From positions 257,321 through 321,320 of the forward strand of contig NZ_AUBU01000001.1 of the NCBI RefSeq assembly GCF_000429405.1: DNA of 64,000 nucleotides. Reading direction: 5' to 3'. A model generated the notes under the pieces. That model worked only from the letters and a program-made list of their open reading frames with translations, was not told where the DNA came from and ran no database searches. Source of the DNA: Algoriphagus marincola DSM 16067 (GTDB lineage Bacteria > Bacteroidota > Bacteroidia > Cytophagales > Cyclobacteriaceae). The translations under genes were made by a program, and so were the position numbers. Shown here piece after piece: positions 8,978-17,416 of the stretch (its first letter is position 1; every line of letters starts with the position of its first letter).

Positions 8978-9838
8978 ATGGAAAAAGCCATTCTGGGATT
9001 AGATATTGGCGGTACGGGAATCAAAGGAGGAGTCCACGTCAATGGACATCTCGAAGATATTCGATCGATTCCAACACCAGCGCATGAATCCAAGGAATTC
9101 ATCCTGGAGACCATTGCCCTATTCATCGAATCCTACTTGGATTATGATATTGCGGGAATTGGTATTGGTATCCCGGGATTGGTGGATGTAGAACGCGGCG
9201 AAGTGCTAGGTCTTGCAAATATTCCTGCTTTTCAACATGTGGAATTAGCCAAATTCATTCAAGAGCGATTTTTTAAGCCGGTTTTCATCAATAATGATGC
9301 AAACTGCTTTGCGATCGGGGTCCATAAGTTTGGGGTGGGAAAGCCCTTCAAAAATCTGGTGGGTATCACGCTCGGAACGGGTGTAGGTGGTGGTATCGTA
9401 ATCAATGGGCATTTATATTCGGGTATGTTTTCAGCTGCAGGAGAATGGTGTAGCGCACCTTATCTGGAACACAATTTCGAGCATTATTGTAGTGGGAAGT
9501 TTTTTCATGCATACTATCAGACCAAACCGAAAGCAATGGCCAAGCGTGCACGAAATGGAGACCCTGAGGCAATCAAGGCATTTGAAGAATATGGAAATCA
9601 TTTAGGGGAGTTGATCAAGCATATTTTGTATGCGCTTGCTCCTGAAGCAGTTGTACTTGGTGGGTCGATTCGAAAGAGCTATCCGCTTTTCGAAGCATCC
9701 CTAAAAAAATCACTTTCTACTTTTGCTTATCCCATGGTTTTGGAGCAGGTGAAAATCTTACTTTCCGAATTGGATGAGACAGCCATCCACGGTGCAGTGG
9801 CATTGGTGGATTTGGAGCCAGAAGTAATCAATAATTAG
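8978..9838 (+). CDS. ROK family sugar kinase
   Basis: A 286-aa cytoplasmic kinase of the ROK family. GLDIGGTGIKGG (residues 7-18) is the ATP-phosphate site, IGIPGLVD and INNDANCFAIG are the sugar-binding and catalytic segments (the Asp of NNDAN is the expected base), and ITLGTGVGGGI is the second phosphate loop. The usual ROK zinc motif (CxCGxxGCxE) is missing; a shortened segment with AGEWCSAPYLE and YCSGKFF takes its place. The family acts on glucose, N-acetylglucosamine, mannosamine or fructose. Coupling to the NagB fusion favours GlcNAc or GlcN as substrate (inference). It ends the operon before a strong terminator. Confidence 0.87.
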   Translation: MEKAILGLDIGGTGIKGGVHVNGHLEDIRSIPTPAHESKEFILETIALFIESYLDYDIAGIGIGIPGLVDVERGEVLGLANIPAFQHVELAKFIQERFFKPVFINNDANCFAIGVHKFGVGKPFKNLVGITLGTGVGGGIVINGHLYSGMFSAAGEWCSAPYLEHNFEHYCSGKFFHAYYQTKPKAMAKRARNGDPEAIKAFEEYGNHLGELIKHILYALAPEAVVLGGSIRKSYPLFEASLKKSLSTFAYPMVLEQVKILLSELDETAIHGAVALVDLEPEVINN

Positions 9839-9880
9839 CAAAAATTTAAAATGATAGTTGGTTTAGTGAAAGAAAAATGC

Positions 9881-9906
9881 GGTCTCGATTGAGACCGTTT
9901 TTTTTG
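9881..9906. terminator. Intrinsic terminator after the ROK kinase
   Basis: CGGTCTC (9881-9887) and GAGACCG (9892-9898) form a perfect stem with a four-base loop followed by eight T. A-rich sequence on the other side lets it serve the convergent xylanase gene as well. Confidence 0.85.
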
Positions 9907-9911
9907 GCTTT

Positions 9912-11006
9912 TTAATCACTATTGAAAGGAACCTTCAAATTTAATTCCCTGTCAAAAAGCAATGGATAATTTGTCCTGCCTCTCACTGGCCAGTTATTGA
10001 GCCAAGAACTTCCGTCATGCAAGCCCCAAAAGGTCACTCGGCTGATTTTGTCTGAATGCTTGCTAAATAGCCCAAAAAGTGAAGTATATCGGTTTTTCAA
10101 TTTCTCCTGAATAGCCGAAGGCAAGGAATCTGTGTATGGGTTCCAGATTTCTGAATCTTCAATCGAAATAGTTAAATCTGCACCATCAAAGTCACTGGGT
10201 CTAGGCAATACATCTACATCCAATTCGGTAATCATCACCTGAAAGCCGGCCTGATGAATATCCAATATTGCGGCTTCAATTTGATCTAAGCTTGGATGAT
10301 CCAAGCGGTAATGTCCCTGCATTCCGATCCCGTCAATCCGAATTCCTTGTTCTCTAAGGTTTTGAGCCATCTTTAAGATAGCCTGGCGCTTTTCCGGTTT
10401 CCAGACATTGTAATCGTTGTAGTACAATTCGGCTTCTGGATCCACTTGATTGGCTTTTTTAAAAGCTTCCGCAATATAGTCTTCACCCAAAATCAAATAC
10501 CAATGGGTTTTTCGCCAGGTACCATCATCTTCAAAAGCCTCATTGACCACATCCCATCCATCAATTCTTCCCTTGTATCTGCCCACTACGGTTTCTATAT
10601 GCTCATTCATCCGGTCTTGTAATTCCTCTTTTGAAAGAAAACTTCCATCTTGATCTTGAAATACCCAAGTAGGCACTTGCTGATGCCAGACTAGCGTATG
10701 ACCTACTATGAAGGCGTTCATTTCTTCTCCTTTCCTCACATAATTATCTCCAAATTCAAAGGCATATTCGCCTTCCTTTGGGTGGATATTGCTCCATTTC
10801 AAACCATTCTCTGAAGTCAGTGAGCTGAAATGCAGATTCAGTAACGAATCGGCCTTAGGCATACTACCATTTATCTGGCGGCCATTAACTGCAACTCCGA
10901 TAAAAAATTTGTCTTGAAATTCATCTTTTAGTCCCCTCTCGGTAGGAGGATGGCAGGAAAAAACAAAGGCTGAAATGATGTGGATAAAATAAAGAGAGCG
11001 TTTCAT
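9912..11006 (-). CDS. Endo-1,4-beta-xylanase, GH10, lipoprotein
   Basis: A 364-aa secreted glycoside hydrolase that cuts internal beta-1,4 bonds of xylan. The N-terminus has a lipoprotein signal with Cys18 (FVFSC). GH10 marks: HTLVWHQQ near residue 103, DVVNEA with the acid/base Glu156, YYNDYN, GIGMQGHY and ITELDVD with the nucleophile Glu261. The length covers the single catalytic barrel; no carbohydrate-binding module is present. No xylan SusCD pair or xylosidase adjoins it, so it stands alone between the amino-sugar operon and a nitrilase gene. Confidence 0.93.
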   Translation of the reverse strand: MKRSLYFIHIISAFVFSCHPPTERGLKDEFQDKFFIGVAVNGRQINGSMPKADSLLNLHFSSLTSENGLKWSNIHPKEGEYAFEFGDNYVRKGEEMNAFIVGHTLVWHQQVPTWVFQDQDGSFLSKEELQDRMNEHIETVVGRYKGRIDGWDVVNEAFEDDGTWRKTHWYLILGEDYIAEAFKKANQVDPEAELYYNDYNVWKPEKRQAILKMAQNLREQGIRIDGIGMQGHYRLDHPSLDQIEAAILDIHQAGFQVMITELDVDVLPRPSDFDGADLTISIEDSEIWNPYTDSLPSAIQEKLKNRYTSLFGLFSKHSDKISRVTFWGLHDGSSWLNNWPVRGRTNYPLLFDRELNLKVPFNSD

Positions 11007-11125
11007 TTTCAGGGTTTTATAGGTTTTTCTAAAGGTAAAAAGACCTGCTCTTAATCTCTACATTTTTTGATTAAATTACCTTTAGCTATTTTGAGCGAGA
11101 TATCAGTTAAAAAAAGAATTTCCTC

Positions 11126-12082
11126 ATGAGACCCAATAATTTAATCCTAGCACTCGCCCAGATAGCACCCGTTTGGTTGGATAGAGAGGCAACTTTGGAA
11201 AAAGTAAAAACTTCTATTCAGGAAGCTGCGCAAAAAGGTTGCGAGTTAATCATTTTTGGGGAAGGGCTTTTGCCGGGGTATCCTTGGTGGCTATCGATTA
11301 CCCATGCCTCTGCTTGGGATGACCCTAACCAAAAAGAAATTCATGCGCATTTTGCTCGAAACGCAGTACAGATCGAAAGGGGAGACCTAATAGAGATTCA
11401 GAAATTAACCAGACAAAAAAAGATTGCCGTTTACCTTGGCATAATCGAGCGACCAATCGATCGGGGAGGGCACAGTCTCTATTGCTCTTTGGTTTATATT
11501 AATCAGGAAGGAGAAATACGGTCTGTACATCGAAAGCTTCAACCGACTTATGATGAGCGCTTGACTTGGTCTCCGGGGGATGGAAATGGTTTGCAGGTTC
11601 ATAATTTGAAGGACTTTCGAGTTGGTGGGCTGAACTGCTGGGAAAACTGGATGCCCCTTGCACGAACAGCACTTTATGGACAAGGGGAAAATCTTCATAT
11701 TGCAGTTTGGCCCGGAGCAGTACGAAACACGGAAATGATTACCCGAATGATTGCTCAGGAAAGTCGATCCTTCGTGGTTTCCGTTTCTAGTTTGATGCGA
11801 AAAGCTGATTTTCCTACGAATACCCCACATCTAGACTTGATTTTGGAAAACTGCCCTGAGGTTTTGGGCAATGGGGGAAGTTGCATCGCTGGACCTGATG
11901 GAAAATGGATTTTAGAACCAGTGGCTGATGAGGAGGGATTATTGATCCAAACCTTGGATTTCAATCGAGTTTTGGAGGAGCGCCAAAACTTTGATCCTGT
12001 AGGACACTACTCCCGACCTGATGTGCTGAAGCTTCAAGTCAATCGAAGCCGACAATCCTCAGTAGATTTTGATGGGGAGTAA
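11126..12082 (+). CDS. Nitrilase (carbon-nitrogen hydrolase)
   Basis: A 318-aa cytoplasmic enzyme of the nitrilase branch. The catalytic triad is visible: Glu46 in IFGEGLLPGYPWW, Lys137 in HRKLQPTYDER, and the nucleophile Cys171 in GLNCWENWMPLAR, whose sequence is typical of true nitrilases that convert R-CN to the acid and ammonia (aldoxime or arylacetonitrile types) rather than amidases. It is convergent with the acylase gene, with only three bases between the two stop codons, and has no partner on its own strand. Substrate cannot be read from the sequence. Confidence 0.92.
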   Translation: MRPNNLILALAQIAPVWLDREATLEKVKTSIQEAAQKGCELIIFGEGLLPGYPWWLSITHASAWDDPNQKEIHAHFARNAVQIERGDLIEIQKLTRQKKIAVYLGIIERPIDRGGHSLYCSLVYINQEGEIRSVHRKLQPTYDERLTWSPGDGNGLQVHNLKDFRVGGLNCWENWMPLARTALYGQGENLHIAVWPGAVRNTEMITRMIAQESRSFVVSVSSLMRKADFPTNTPHLDLILENCPEVLGNGGSCIAGPDGKWILEPVADEEGLLIQTLDFNRVLEERQNFDPVGHYSRPDVLKLQVNRSRQSSVDFDGE

Positions 12083-12085
12083 TTT

Positions 12086-14170
12086 CTATTCCTCTCCCGG
12101 GTGGTAAACTCGTACAGCATCTTTTAGTACGCTTTTCTTATCTAGGCTCATGGGTTTTAAATCTCTGGCTAAAAAGCGTTCCATTTGATCATCGTAATGA
12201 GGACTGTCAGGACGATTGCTCGCCCCAAATACATTGATGGTTTCAATTTTTGGTAGTCCTTCCCCGAATCGTACCATCATGATATAGGATTCGCCTTGAA
12301 CTCCTTTTCGCATACCATTTTTCCAAGGCTCGGATCGCATAGCGGTGATCACATCATCCAGCCCCCATAGTGGTAATGCTTTCTCTCCCCTAACGAGTTT
12401 TTGGTATTCACCTAAAGTAACAAGTTCTTTGCCAAAATGGCTCTCAAAATGATCTTTGGCCTTTAAGAGTCCTTCCGCCGCCTCCTCTTCACTTAAGGTA
12501 GTCTCCCATTTTCTTCCATTCTCTTCAAATTCCTCCCACCAGTAATAGTAGCTGAAAGCAAAAAGAGCAGCCCCTTCAGAGTTGACGTCTCCACGCTTGT
12601 TCCAGTTTTTAAGTGTCTCAATTTGAGCCTTGATCTCAGGGAATTTTTCAGGATCAAGCGAGAAGAGCGCATCCATATTTGTTCGGAAGGCTAATACCTC
12701 AGGTAATTGATCATCAAATTTGATTCGCTCAAAATCTTCCCAGCTTAGCAGTCCCTCCTTTGGCATGATTTCCCGAAAGCGGGTGGAGCGATTGTTTTCC
12801 CGGCGAGAATAATCCATTTCCTCTGCGAAGTTGTTTGGATCTAAGTTGTCTGCTGAGTCGGAAGCCGTGAATGGGCTATGATTAGTGTTGAAAAGGTATC
12901 CGGAAGTTGGATTGAGGTACTGAGGCAGGTCTTCAAAAGTATGGTAGCTACTCCAGTTGGTTTCTTGGGTATTTCCAGGAACTGTTTCTGTGTACTCGTA
13001 TTTTGGGTTACGAATCGGTAGAAGCGCATTGCTTACATAAAATACCGTATCGTATTTGTCCGCATAGACGGTATTAAAACTCGTCAATTGAACGCTTTCC
13101 ATAGCGGCTTTCCATTCTGAGAAGTTCTGAGCCTTATTCATTCGCCACCATTGCTCAGGAGCCCCAATCCGATCTAGGGCGCCTAGTTTTATAGAAAACG
13201 TACCATTTTCGGTGACTAAAGTGGGGCCATAGATACTTTTCCATACTTTTTTTGGAACTGGCAAGGTAATGAAGTTCCAAAGTTTGACCTTAAGCCAGAT
13301 AGTCCGCTCCTCAAGTTCAAGCCATTCCTCGTCCACTGTATATTGACCGGGGTTTTCCGGATTGATTTCTAATTGATAGGTGTCCAGCAAATCAGGAAAG
13401 TTTACCGTGTGAGCCCAACCCAAATGCTCATTGACACCATGAAAAATCATGGCTCCACCGGGGAATAATCCACCTAAGATGTTCCAACCTTCTTCGGAAT
13501 GGAGATGCGCCTCATACCAGGAAACTGGCCCCTCCAGTGGTTGGTGAGAGTTGATAGCCAGAAAGTTTTCCCCTGATTCTGTTCGGGAAGAGTGAATAGC
13601 AATTGCATTGGAGCCTTTTGGATTGGGGTCTGGGAGCACTTTTCCGGCTTCTCCATTTACAATTTGCTGAACTGCCCGATCAGCACCTGACATTTGAGCA
13701 AGCGATAGAATGTAGGCGGAGGTAATATCCAATGGGTTCACAGGAAAGGCTCCGGAATACAAAACTTCTTTGGGATGACTTTCAGCGTAGTCGTTCATTC
13801 CAGCAGCATAGCCCTCGAGTACTGCTTTGAACTCATCTGAAAAGCTATCCTCGTACTTTGCTTTGGCAATCTTTTGGGTTTCTAAAAGGTGAACAAAAAA
13901 ATCCACAGCAGCTCCCTGTTCCCCGTATACCCGACCTACTAGGCCTTTTCCTGCAAGTAGCGTCTTTTGAATGGTTTCGAAATCATCTTCAGCATGAGCC
14001 CACGCCAAACCATATGCTACATCTGCATCCCTTTCACCAAAAATATGAGGTACTCCAAATTCATCTCTAGCAATTTCAACTTTTGAGGTATCCCAACCTG
14101 ATGGTTGTAAAACACTTTGGCAGGACTGGATGGCAAGAACCGCAAGAAGTACAAAAAAAGATTTTTTCAT
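12086..14170 (-). CDS. Penicillin acylase family (Ntn) hydrolase, lipoprotein
   Basis: A 694-aa envelope protein. It starts with a lipoprotein signal (lipobox ending at Cys17). The alpha-chain region carries EIARDEFGVPHI and AYGLAWAHAEDD, then a linker, then PKGSNAIAI, in which Ser187 would become the N-terminal nucleophile after autocleavage; the beta-chain continues with the FHGVNEHLGWAHTVN segment and a late Asn in the TNHSPF block. The family hydrolyses amides such as penicillins, acyl-homoserine lactones or other N-acyl compounds; which one is not readable. The length is typical of two-chain precursors. Confidence 0.9.
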   Translation of the reverse strand: MKKSFFVLLAVLAIQSCQSVLQPSGWDTSKVEIARDEFGVPHIFGERDADVAYGLAWAHAEDDFETIQKTLLAGKGLVGRVYGEQGAAVDFFVHLLETQKIAKAKYEDSFSDEFKAVLEGYAAGMNDYAESHPKEVLYSGAFPVNPLDITSAYILSLAQMSGADRAVQQIVNGEAGKVLPDPNPKGSNAIAIHSSRTESGENFLAINSHQPLEGPVSWYEAHLHSEEGWNILGGLFPGGAMIFHGVNEHLGWAHTVNFPDLLDTYQLEINPENPGQYTVDEEWLELEERTIWLKVKLWNFITLPVPKKVWKSIYGPTLVTENGTFSIKLGALDRIGAPEQWWRMNKAQNFSEWKAAMESVQLTSFNTVYADKYDTVFYVSNALLPIRNPKYEYTETVPGNTQETNWSSYHTFEDLPQYLNPTSGYLFNTNHSPFTASDSADNLDPNNFAEEMDYSRRENNRSTRFREIMPKEGLLSWEDFERIKFDDQLPEVLAFRTNMDALFSLDPEKFPEIKAQIETLKNWNKRGDVNSEGAALFAFSYYYWWEEFEENGRKWETTLSEEEAAEGLLKAKDHFESHFGKELVTLGEYQKLVRGEKALPLWGLDDVITAMRSEPWKNGMRKGVQGESYIMMVRFGEGLPKIETINVFGASNRPDSPHYDDQMERFLARDLKPMSLDKKSVLKDAVRVYHPGEE

Positions 14171-14321
14171 ATGTTTATAATTGCTCTTTAATGGTCATAT
14201 GGAATCTCGCAATTATAATCAACCCTCTGTTTGACGGGTACCTCGTGCTCGATTTCATAGGTTTGATTTTGGAATCGGAATTAGCGGTTTATTTTTTGAA
14301 TTTTCAAAATTGAAAAAATAA

Positions 14322-14346
14322 AAAAGCCGACTAATGCCGGCTTTTC
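14322..14346 (-). terminator. Terminator downstream of the SoxB-like gene
   Basis: On the minus strand the arms AAAAGCCG and CGGCTTTT (plus-strand 14322-14329 and 14338-14345) form an eight-base stem with an eight-base loop and a T-run, about 30 bases after the stop codon at 14374. Confidence 0.75.
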
Positions 14347-14373
14347 GGTGAATAAACGCTTTTCTTTCAAAAT

Positions 14374-16044
14374 CTATCTAAACTCGTAATCCACTCCATA
14401 CACCTGAGTCAAGAGGGTAGCCGGTGCATCCAAAGCTACCGCCGATTTGGGAGGAATTGGAGTCACAGGGGAATGCTCGGCTAGGTAGTTTTTTACGGCT
14501 TGGTGCAGTGTGTACTCAGTATTTTCAGTTTCCATCACACCGGTAAAGCGACAAAGCATATCATCAGGATCCCCATCGCGCTCACAGGCACAGATGCTGT
14601 ACACTCGATCCATTTCCAAAGGTTTGTCATGTACAGTTACCTTTTGGACTCTATTTCCTTCCTCTCCAAAGGCTAGAAACTCCACTTCCATTCCGCGGAA
14701 CTTAATTACCCAACCTCCAAATCGCTTGGAAGCTTCCTTCGCAAAAACATTGTTTAGCTCTTTTTCAAGCCATGCTGCTATTTGAGATCCCTTTACTTTA
14801 CCTGTTCTAATTTGGGAATCGACTGGTAGCATATCGAAAATATAGCCGTTTGTGATCGGAATATTTCCCGTGCTGTCAGGCGTAGTCTGAGGTGGGCAGA
14901 ATCGAAACCCATTGGATAATACAATATCGATTTCAGGTACTTGCCAGCTGATGGCGTCCAAAATCATCGTATCGATCGGATTTTCAATTACAAAATACCG
15001 ATAAAGTGGCACGGTACTGTAACCCGCTATTTTGTAAATGTCTTCTTCAAACGGATCTTCATTTTGATCAATGATTTCCGTTACTGCTGGGCAAGGTTTG
15101 ATTTTATCTGAGTTGACTTCCAAGAGTTCGTAATCATCTTGGACTACCTTACCATCTTCGATAGTGAGTTCAAGCTTTCCTACAAAAGAACCAAAAGCTC
15201 CCGGCTCCACTACTTTGGCATACTTACCTTGGATAGGTTTCCTTACGCGCTCATGGGTGTCACCACCCAAGATGTAATCTACACCCTCACACTCGGGCAA
15301 GTTGGCTAGGTTGATTTGCTGAGAAAGACCTAAATGAGCTATGATACAGACAAAAGCACATTTTTCCTGATTTCGCAGGACATCTACATAGTGAGACAAG
15401 TTTTCTTCAGGCTTGGTATATAGAATTCCCTTTGAATAATTGGGTGATTGCCTTTTTGGAACCAAATGATCTGTGTATCCCAAAAATCCAATCTTTACCC
15501 CATTTACCGACCAAATATGATAAGGGTTGAAGATCAATTCGCCTCTTTTACCTTCTCCTAAATCATGGTACATATTCGCGCAGATTTTAGGGGCATGTAG
15601 TGACCCCAGAAGGTGCTGCATGGCCTGCTTATAATACACTACCTCCCAGTTTCCGGGAAGGTAAAGGTCATACCCAATTTCATTTAGGATGGGTACCATC
15701 GCCTCACCGGTGGTTCTTACGGAAAGCTCCGAACCTTGAAACATATCGCCTGTATCCATGACTAAGCAATGCTCGGCTTTTTCTCTTTCTTGGTCCAAAA
15801 AGGCCTTCAAATGTGCATATCCACCCGTTTTGCGATAAACTGCTTTTCCATTTTCCCAGAAAAGCTCATCATGCGGATGGATCTGACAATGGACATCAGT
15901 AGTTTGTAGAATAGTAAGCTTAAATGATTTTGGCTTAAGTTTTTTTGCTTCTGCTTGGGCCACTTGAGGAGACAGGCTCAAAAGTCCCGTTCCTGCTCCA
16001 AGGGCACCTAATTGAGACATAAATTTCCTTCGAGAGTACTTCAT
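14374..16044 (-). CDS. SoxB-like metallophosphoesterase / 5'-nucleotidase family protein with Tat signal
   Basis: A 556-aa exported protein. SRRKFM at residues 4-9 followed by a hydrophobic stretch and AQA is a Tat signal. The N-terminal calcineurin-type domain has LQTTDVHCQIHPH (metal Asp and His), MDTGDMFQGSE, PGNWEVVYY, IAHLGLS and GGDTHERV; a 5'-nucleotidase C-terminal domain follows (DAISWQ, VLSNGFRF, ITNGYIFDMLP). Ordinary 5'-nucleotidases have GNHE; a Trp at this site is a feature of the thiosulfohydrolase SoxB (GHWE), so GNWE looks intermediate. A diheme cytochrome c gene lies upstream on the same strand. No soxA, X, Y, Z or C is near, so thiosulfate oxidation is only a possibility; nucleotide hydrolysis is the alternative. 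Confidence 0.75.
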   Translation of the reverse strand: MKYSRRKFMSQLGALGAGTGLLSLSPQVAQAEAKKLKPKSFKLTILQTTDVHCQIHPHDELFWENGKAVYRKTGGYAHLKAFLDQEREKAEHCLVMDTGDMFQGSELSVRTTGEAMVPILNEIGYDLYLPGNWEVVYYKQAMQHLLGSLHAPKICANMYHDLGEGKRGELIFNPYHIWSVNGVKIGFLGYTDHLVPKRQSPNYSKGILYTKPEENLSHYVDVLRNQEKCAFVCIIAHLGLSQQINLANLPECEGVDYILGGDTHERVRKPIQGKYAKVVEPGAFGSFVGKLELTIEDGKVVQDDYELLEVNSDKIKPCPAVTEIIDQNEDPFEEDIYKIAGYSTVPLYRYFVIENPIDTMILDAISWQVPEIDIVLSNGFRFCPPQTTPDSTGNIPITNGYIFDMLPVDSQIRTGKVKGSQIAAWLEKELNNVFAKEASKRFGGWVIKFRGMEVEFLAFGEEGNRVQKVTVHDKPLEMDRVYSICACERDGDPDDMLCRFTGVMETENTEYTLHQAVKNYLAEHSPVTPIPPKSAVALDAPATLLTQVYGVDYEFR

Positions 16045-16174
16045 GAATAGATGGGTTTATTGCAACTAATATTTGGCAAGTTTCTGATTTTGAGAAAGAA
16101 AATTCCCTCCCATTATGCCCTGAAGATACTTATTGGGAAAAAAATAAATTGGTGACAGTGGTCACAAAAGAAAA

Positions 16175-16199
16175 ATCCCCGCGAGATAAATGCGGGGAT
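16175..16199 (-). terminator. Terminator downstream of the diheme cytochrome gene
   Basis: ATCCCCGC (16175-16182) and GCGGGGAT (16192-16199) form a perfect GC-rich stem with a nine-base loop; read on the minus strand it is followed by TTTTT. It separates the cytochrome gene from the SoxB-like gene, so the two are probably not one simple transcript. Confidence 0.8.
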
Positions 16200-16207
16200 G
16201 AATGGAA

Positions 16208-17200
16208 TCAAGGAGTTTGAGAAGCTGCGGTAAATCGAATAATCTGATTCTTTTGAGGGGGTAGAGTCTTTAAGTAGCTAAATATGGCTCGCAGATCTTC
16301 CTCCTTCATACCCGAATACATGATCCAAGGCATGATAGTATTAAAATCTCCAGGCTTCACTTTTTCCCTTAAGTAAGTGGAGTCTGAATATTGTTTGAAA
16401 CGGTCTATGAACTGCTCTGAGGTCCAGTTTCCAATTCCAGTTTCTGGATCTGAAGTGATATTACTTGAAGTGACTTTGGAGCCATCAGGAAATAAGAAAT
16501 CTCTTCCTCCTGCAAATGCTTTCTCAGGTATAATCATTCCTTGTTCATTGACTTGCGTATGGCATTCGATGCATCCCCCGGCATTGACCAAATAGGCTCC
16601 GTAGGCTACTTGATCAGAAGAATTTGGTTTTTTTTGAGGTTGCGCTTCTTGAGGGATGGTATTTAATATCAAATTGACTGGAAAGTCTGCTTCTGAATCG
16701 GGGATTTGACTGGGGAGAGGATCTAGGGAACGGATATAGGCAATAATATCATAGATGTCTTCAGGGTCCATTTTTCCATAATACATGTAAGGCATCAAGG
16801 GAAACATGGCTCGATCATCATGGGTCACTCCGGTGGTAATCACTCGATAAAGTTCACCATCACTGTATTGGGAGATGCCTGTGGGCGTGATGTTTTTTGC
16901 ATAAAATACACCAGGAAAACCCATAGAATGGTCAAATCGATCACCTCCTCTTCCTAAGGTACCGGGTGTTGGTGGTCCTGAAAAATAGGAAAAATCGCGG
17001 GCTGAATGACAGTCCATACAAACGGTAACATGATTAGCTAAATAAGCTCCGCGCTCGATTCGCTCCTGAGAATAGTCTATTGTTAATTCCTCGGCAGGAG
17101 GGACAGAAGGATAGCTCATTTGTAGATAGGAGAAAGCTATCAAGAGCAAAATGATAATTGCACCAATTATCATCGAAAAAATTTTCAATAGTTTTTTCAT
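16208..17200 (-). CDS. Membrane-anchored diheme cytochrome c
   Basis: A 330-aa protein with an N-terminal membrane anchor (residues about 5-28) and two c-type heme sites: CMDCH at 61-65 and CIECH at 210-214. Each lies in its own cytochrome c fold, and candidate distal Met ligands occur in FPLMPYMYY and TIMPWIMYSGM. Such two-heme proteins pass electrons from periplasmic dehydrogenases to terminal oxidases (known for alcohol and nicotinate dehydrogenase cytochrome subunits). The partner here is unclear; the closest genes are the SoxB-like protein downstream and, divergently, an M20 amidohydrolase. Confidence 0.88.
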   Translation of the reverse strand: MKKLLKIFSMIIGAIIILLLIAFSYLQMSYPSVPPAEELTIDYSQERIERGAYLANHVTVCMDCHSARDFSYFSGPPTPGTLGRGGDRFDHSMGFPGVFYAKNITPTGISQYSDGELYRVITTGVTHDDRAMFPLMPYMYYGKMDPEDIYDIIAYIRSLDPLPSQIPDSEADFPVNLILNTIPQEAQPQKKPNSSDQVAYGAYLVNAGGCIECHTQVNEQGMIIPEKAFAGGRDFLFPDGSKVTSSNITSDPETGIGNWTSEQFIDRFKQYSDSTYLREKVKPGDFNTIMPWIMYSGMKEEDLRAIFSYLKTLPPQKNQIIRFTAASQTP

Positions 17201-17416
17201 AGTGCTGTAACAGGTTGGTTATAAGAAAAATACAATAAAAATTGGTTTAATCAAATTTTAAAAATCTCATATAAAATTAGATTTTTTACCAATGAAGTGA
17301 GTTTTTGGGACGAGCTACAGAATCAAAATTAGCTGCAGGTTTTGTGTCTGACTCGAATTAGGCTTATTTTTCATAACAATATCAAATCGAAAAAATCAAA
17401 ATTAAATCCACCTTAA

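Noticed and set aside
16151..16166. GTGAC-AGTG-GTCAC inverted repeat upstream of the SoxB-like gene
   Set aside because: The five-base arms are too short to separate from chance; a regulator site is possible but not supported.
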